Origin: JACQFK01 sp964619955
Lineage (GTDB): Bacteria; Planctomycetota; MHYJ01; JACPRB01
Assembly: GCA_964619955.1 (NCBI GenBank)
Contig: CAZUJF010000057.1
Coordinates: 1-29,200, forward strand
Reading direction: 5' to 3'
Length of the DNA: 29,200 nt
Below the pieces are notes generated by a model. The model was given only the letters and a program-made list of their open reading frames with translations. It made no database searches and was not told where the DNA came from. A program made the position numbers and the translations under genes. Positions 28,829 through 29,200 of the stretch are shown piece after piece; within the stretch, counting starts at the first letter, position 1; each line of letters begins with the position of its first letter.

Positions 28829-29200
28829 TAGTAACGGTAATGGTCCGGCTTGTAAGGCCCGTCCACCGGCACGCCGATGTAGTCGGCCTGGTCCTTCGAG
28901 AGCTTCGTCAGGCGCACGCCCAGCTTCGCCAGGTGCAGCCGCGCGACCTCCTCGTCCAGCACCTTCGGCAGCACGTAGACCTTGCCGTTCTCGTACTTCG
29001 CGCCGCTCAGCGTCGGCTTGCCCGTGGCGCTCAGCCACAGGTCGAGCTGGGCGATCGTCTGGTTCGTGAACGAGGCGGACATCACGAAGCTGGGATGGCC
29101 CGTCGCGCAGCCCAGGTTCAGCAGGCGGCCTTCGGCCAGGATCAGGACGCTGTGGCCGTCGGGGAAAACCCACTCGTCGTACTGGGGCTTGATGTTCACC
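28828..29200 (-). CDS. ahcY: Adenosylhomocysteinase, C-terminal part (cut by window edge)
   Basis: The last 123 or so residues of S-adenosylhomocysteine hydrolase, which cleaves S-adenosylhomocysteine to adenosine and homocysteine in the methyl cycle. The end is diagnostic: LAEGRLLNLGCATGHPSFVMS, FTNQTIAQLDLW, VYVLPKVLDEEVARLHL, and the C-terminal GPYKPDHYRY whose Lys and Tyr reach the NAD site of the neighbouring subunit. The N-terminal catalytic and NAD domains lie beyond 29200. The GTG near 29199 is an internal valine, not a start. Confidence 0.95.
   Translation of the reverse strand, partial: VNIKPQYDEWVFPDGHSVLILAEGRLLNLGCATGHPSFVMSASFTNQTIAQLDLWLSATGKPTLSGAKYENGKVYVLPKVLDEEVARLHLAKLGVRLTKLSKDQADYIGVPVDGPYKPDHYRY

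Noticed and set aside
1..29200. CRISPR array, tRNA or rRNA genes, phage or toxin-antitoxin module
   Set aside because: No regularly spaced repeats, no cloverleaf or rRNA-like stretch and no such protein families were seen.

Overview
The window is very GC-rich bacterial chromosome, densely packed with genes on both strands. The family content points to the Planctomycetota or a close relative in the PVC superphylum. The markers are a large beta-propeller/HEAT protein with a PVC-type haem-binding C-terminus, a 3-keto-disaccharide hydrolase (DUF1080), a Tat-signalled TIM-barrel sugar isomerase/epimerase, a CotH protein with an N-terminal zinc ribbon, a DUF58/BatA-like pair and a VIT-vWA protein. 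This assignment rests on family content only; there is no rRNA gene in the window.

Layout. 1-2000 (minus): tsaB then alr, with a good sigma70-type promoter in front of tsaB. 2201-4565 (plus): a translationally coupled trio of an isoprenylcysteine methyltransferase-like membrane protein, a small protein-kinase-like protein and rsmB. 4549-6798 (minus): a secreted VIT-vWA protein. 6867-6935: a near-perfect inverted pair of a palindromic repeat, with a third copy at 17306-17336. 7012-7965 (plus): a thioredoxin-like exported protein interrupted by one in-frame UGA that looks like a selenocysteine codon. 7966-9830 (minus): a membrane protein and a secreted alpha/beta hydrolase. 9859-12524 (plus): a DUF58 protein and a BatA-like membrane protein. 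12521-13891 (minus): an MFS transporter.

13974-19961 (minus) reads as a sugar-utilisation region. A TIM-barrel isomerase/epimerase, a DUF1080 hydrolase and an outer-membrane beta-barrel protein form one likely transcript that ends in an intrinsic terminator. A complete sugar ABC importer follows (lipoprotein binding protein, double ATPase, permease). The beta-barrel gene has no in-frame stop codon before its terminator. 20034-23730 (plus): msrA, the PVC-type haem protein and a LURP-one-related protein. 23791-24951 (plus): a DUF4143 AAA ATPase whose promoter lies inside a 14-bp-arm inverted repeat. 24956-28653 (minus): VTC-domain protein, DUF4956 membrane protein and CotH kinase-like protein, a probable operon. 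28828-29200 (minus): the C-terminal part of adenosylhomocysteinase, cut by the window edge.

Several genes carry -35/-10-like elements so close to the start codon that their mRNAs would have almost no leader (tsaB, the methyltransferase, msrA, the ABC binding protein, the DUF4143 ATPase). Others have clear Shine-Dalgarno sites. The most notable item is the candidate selenoprotein: UGA is a normal stop in most neighbouring genes, yet here the frame continues for 241 more codons with the same codon use, and a SECIS-like hairpin follows the UGA. No tRNA, rRNA, CRISPR array, transposase or phage gene was seen.
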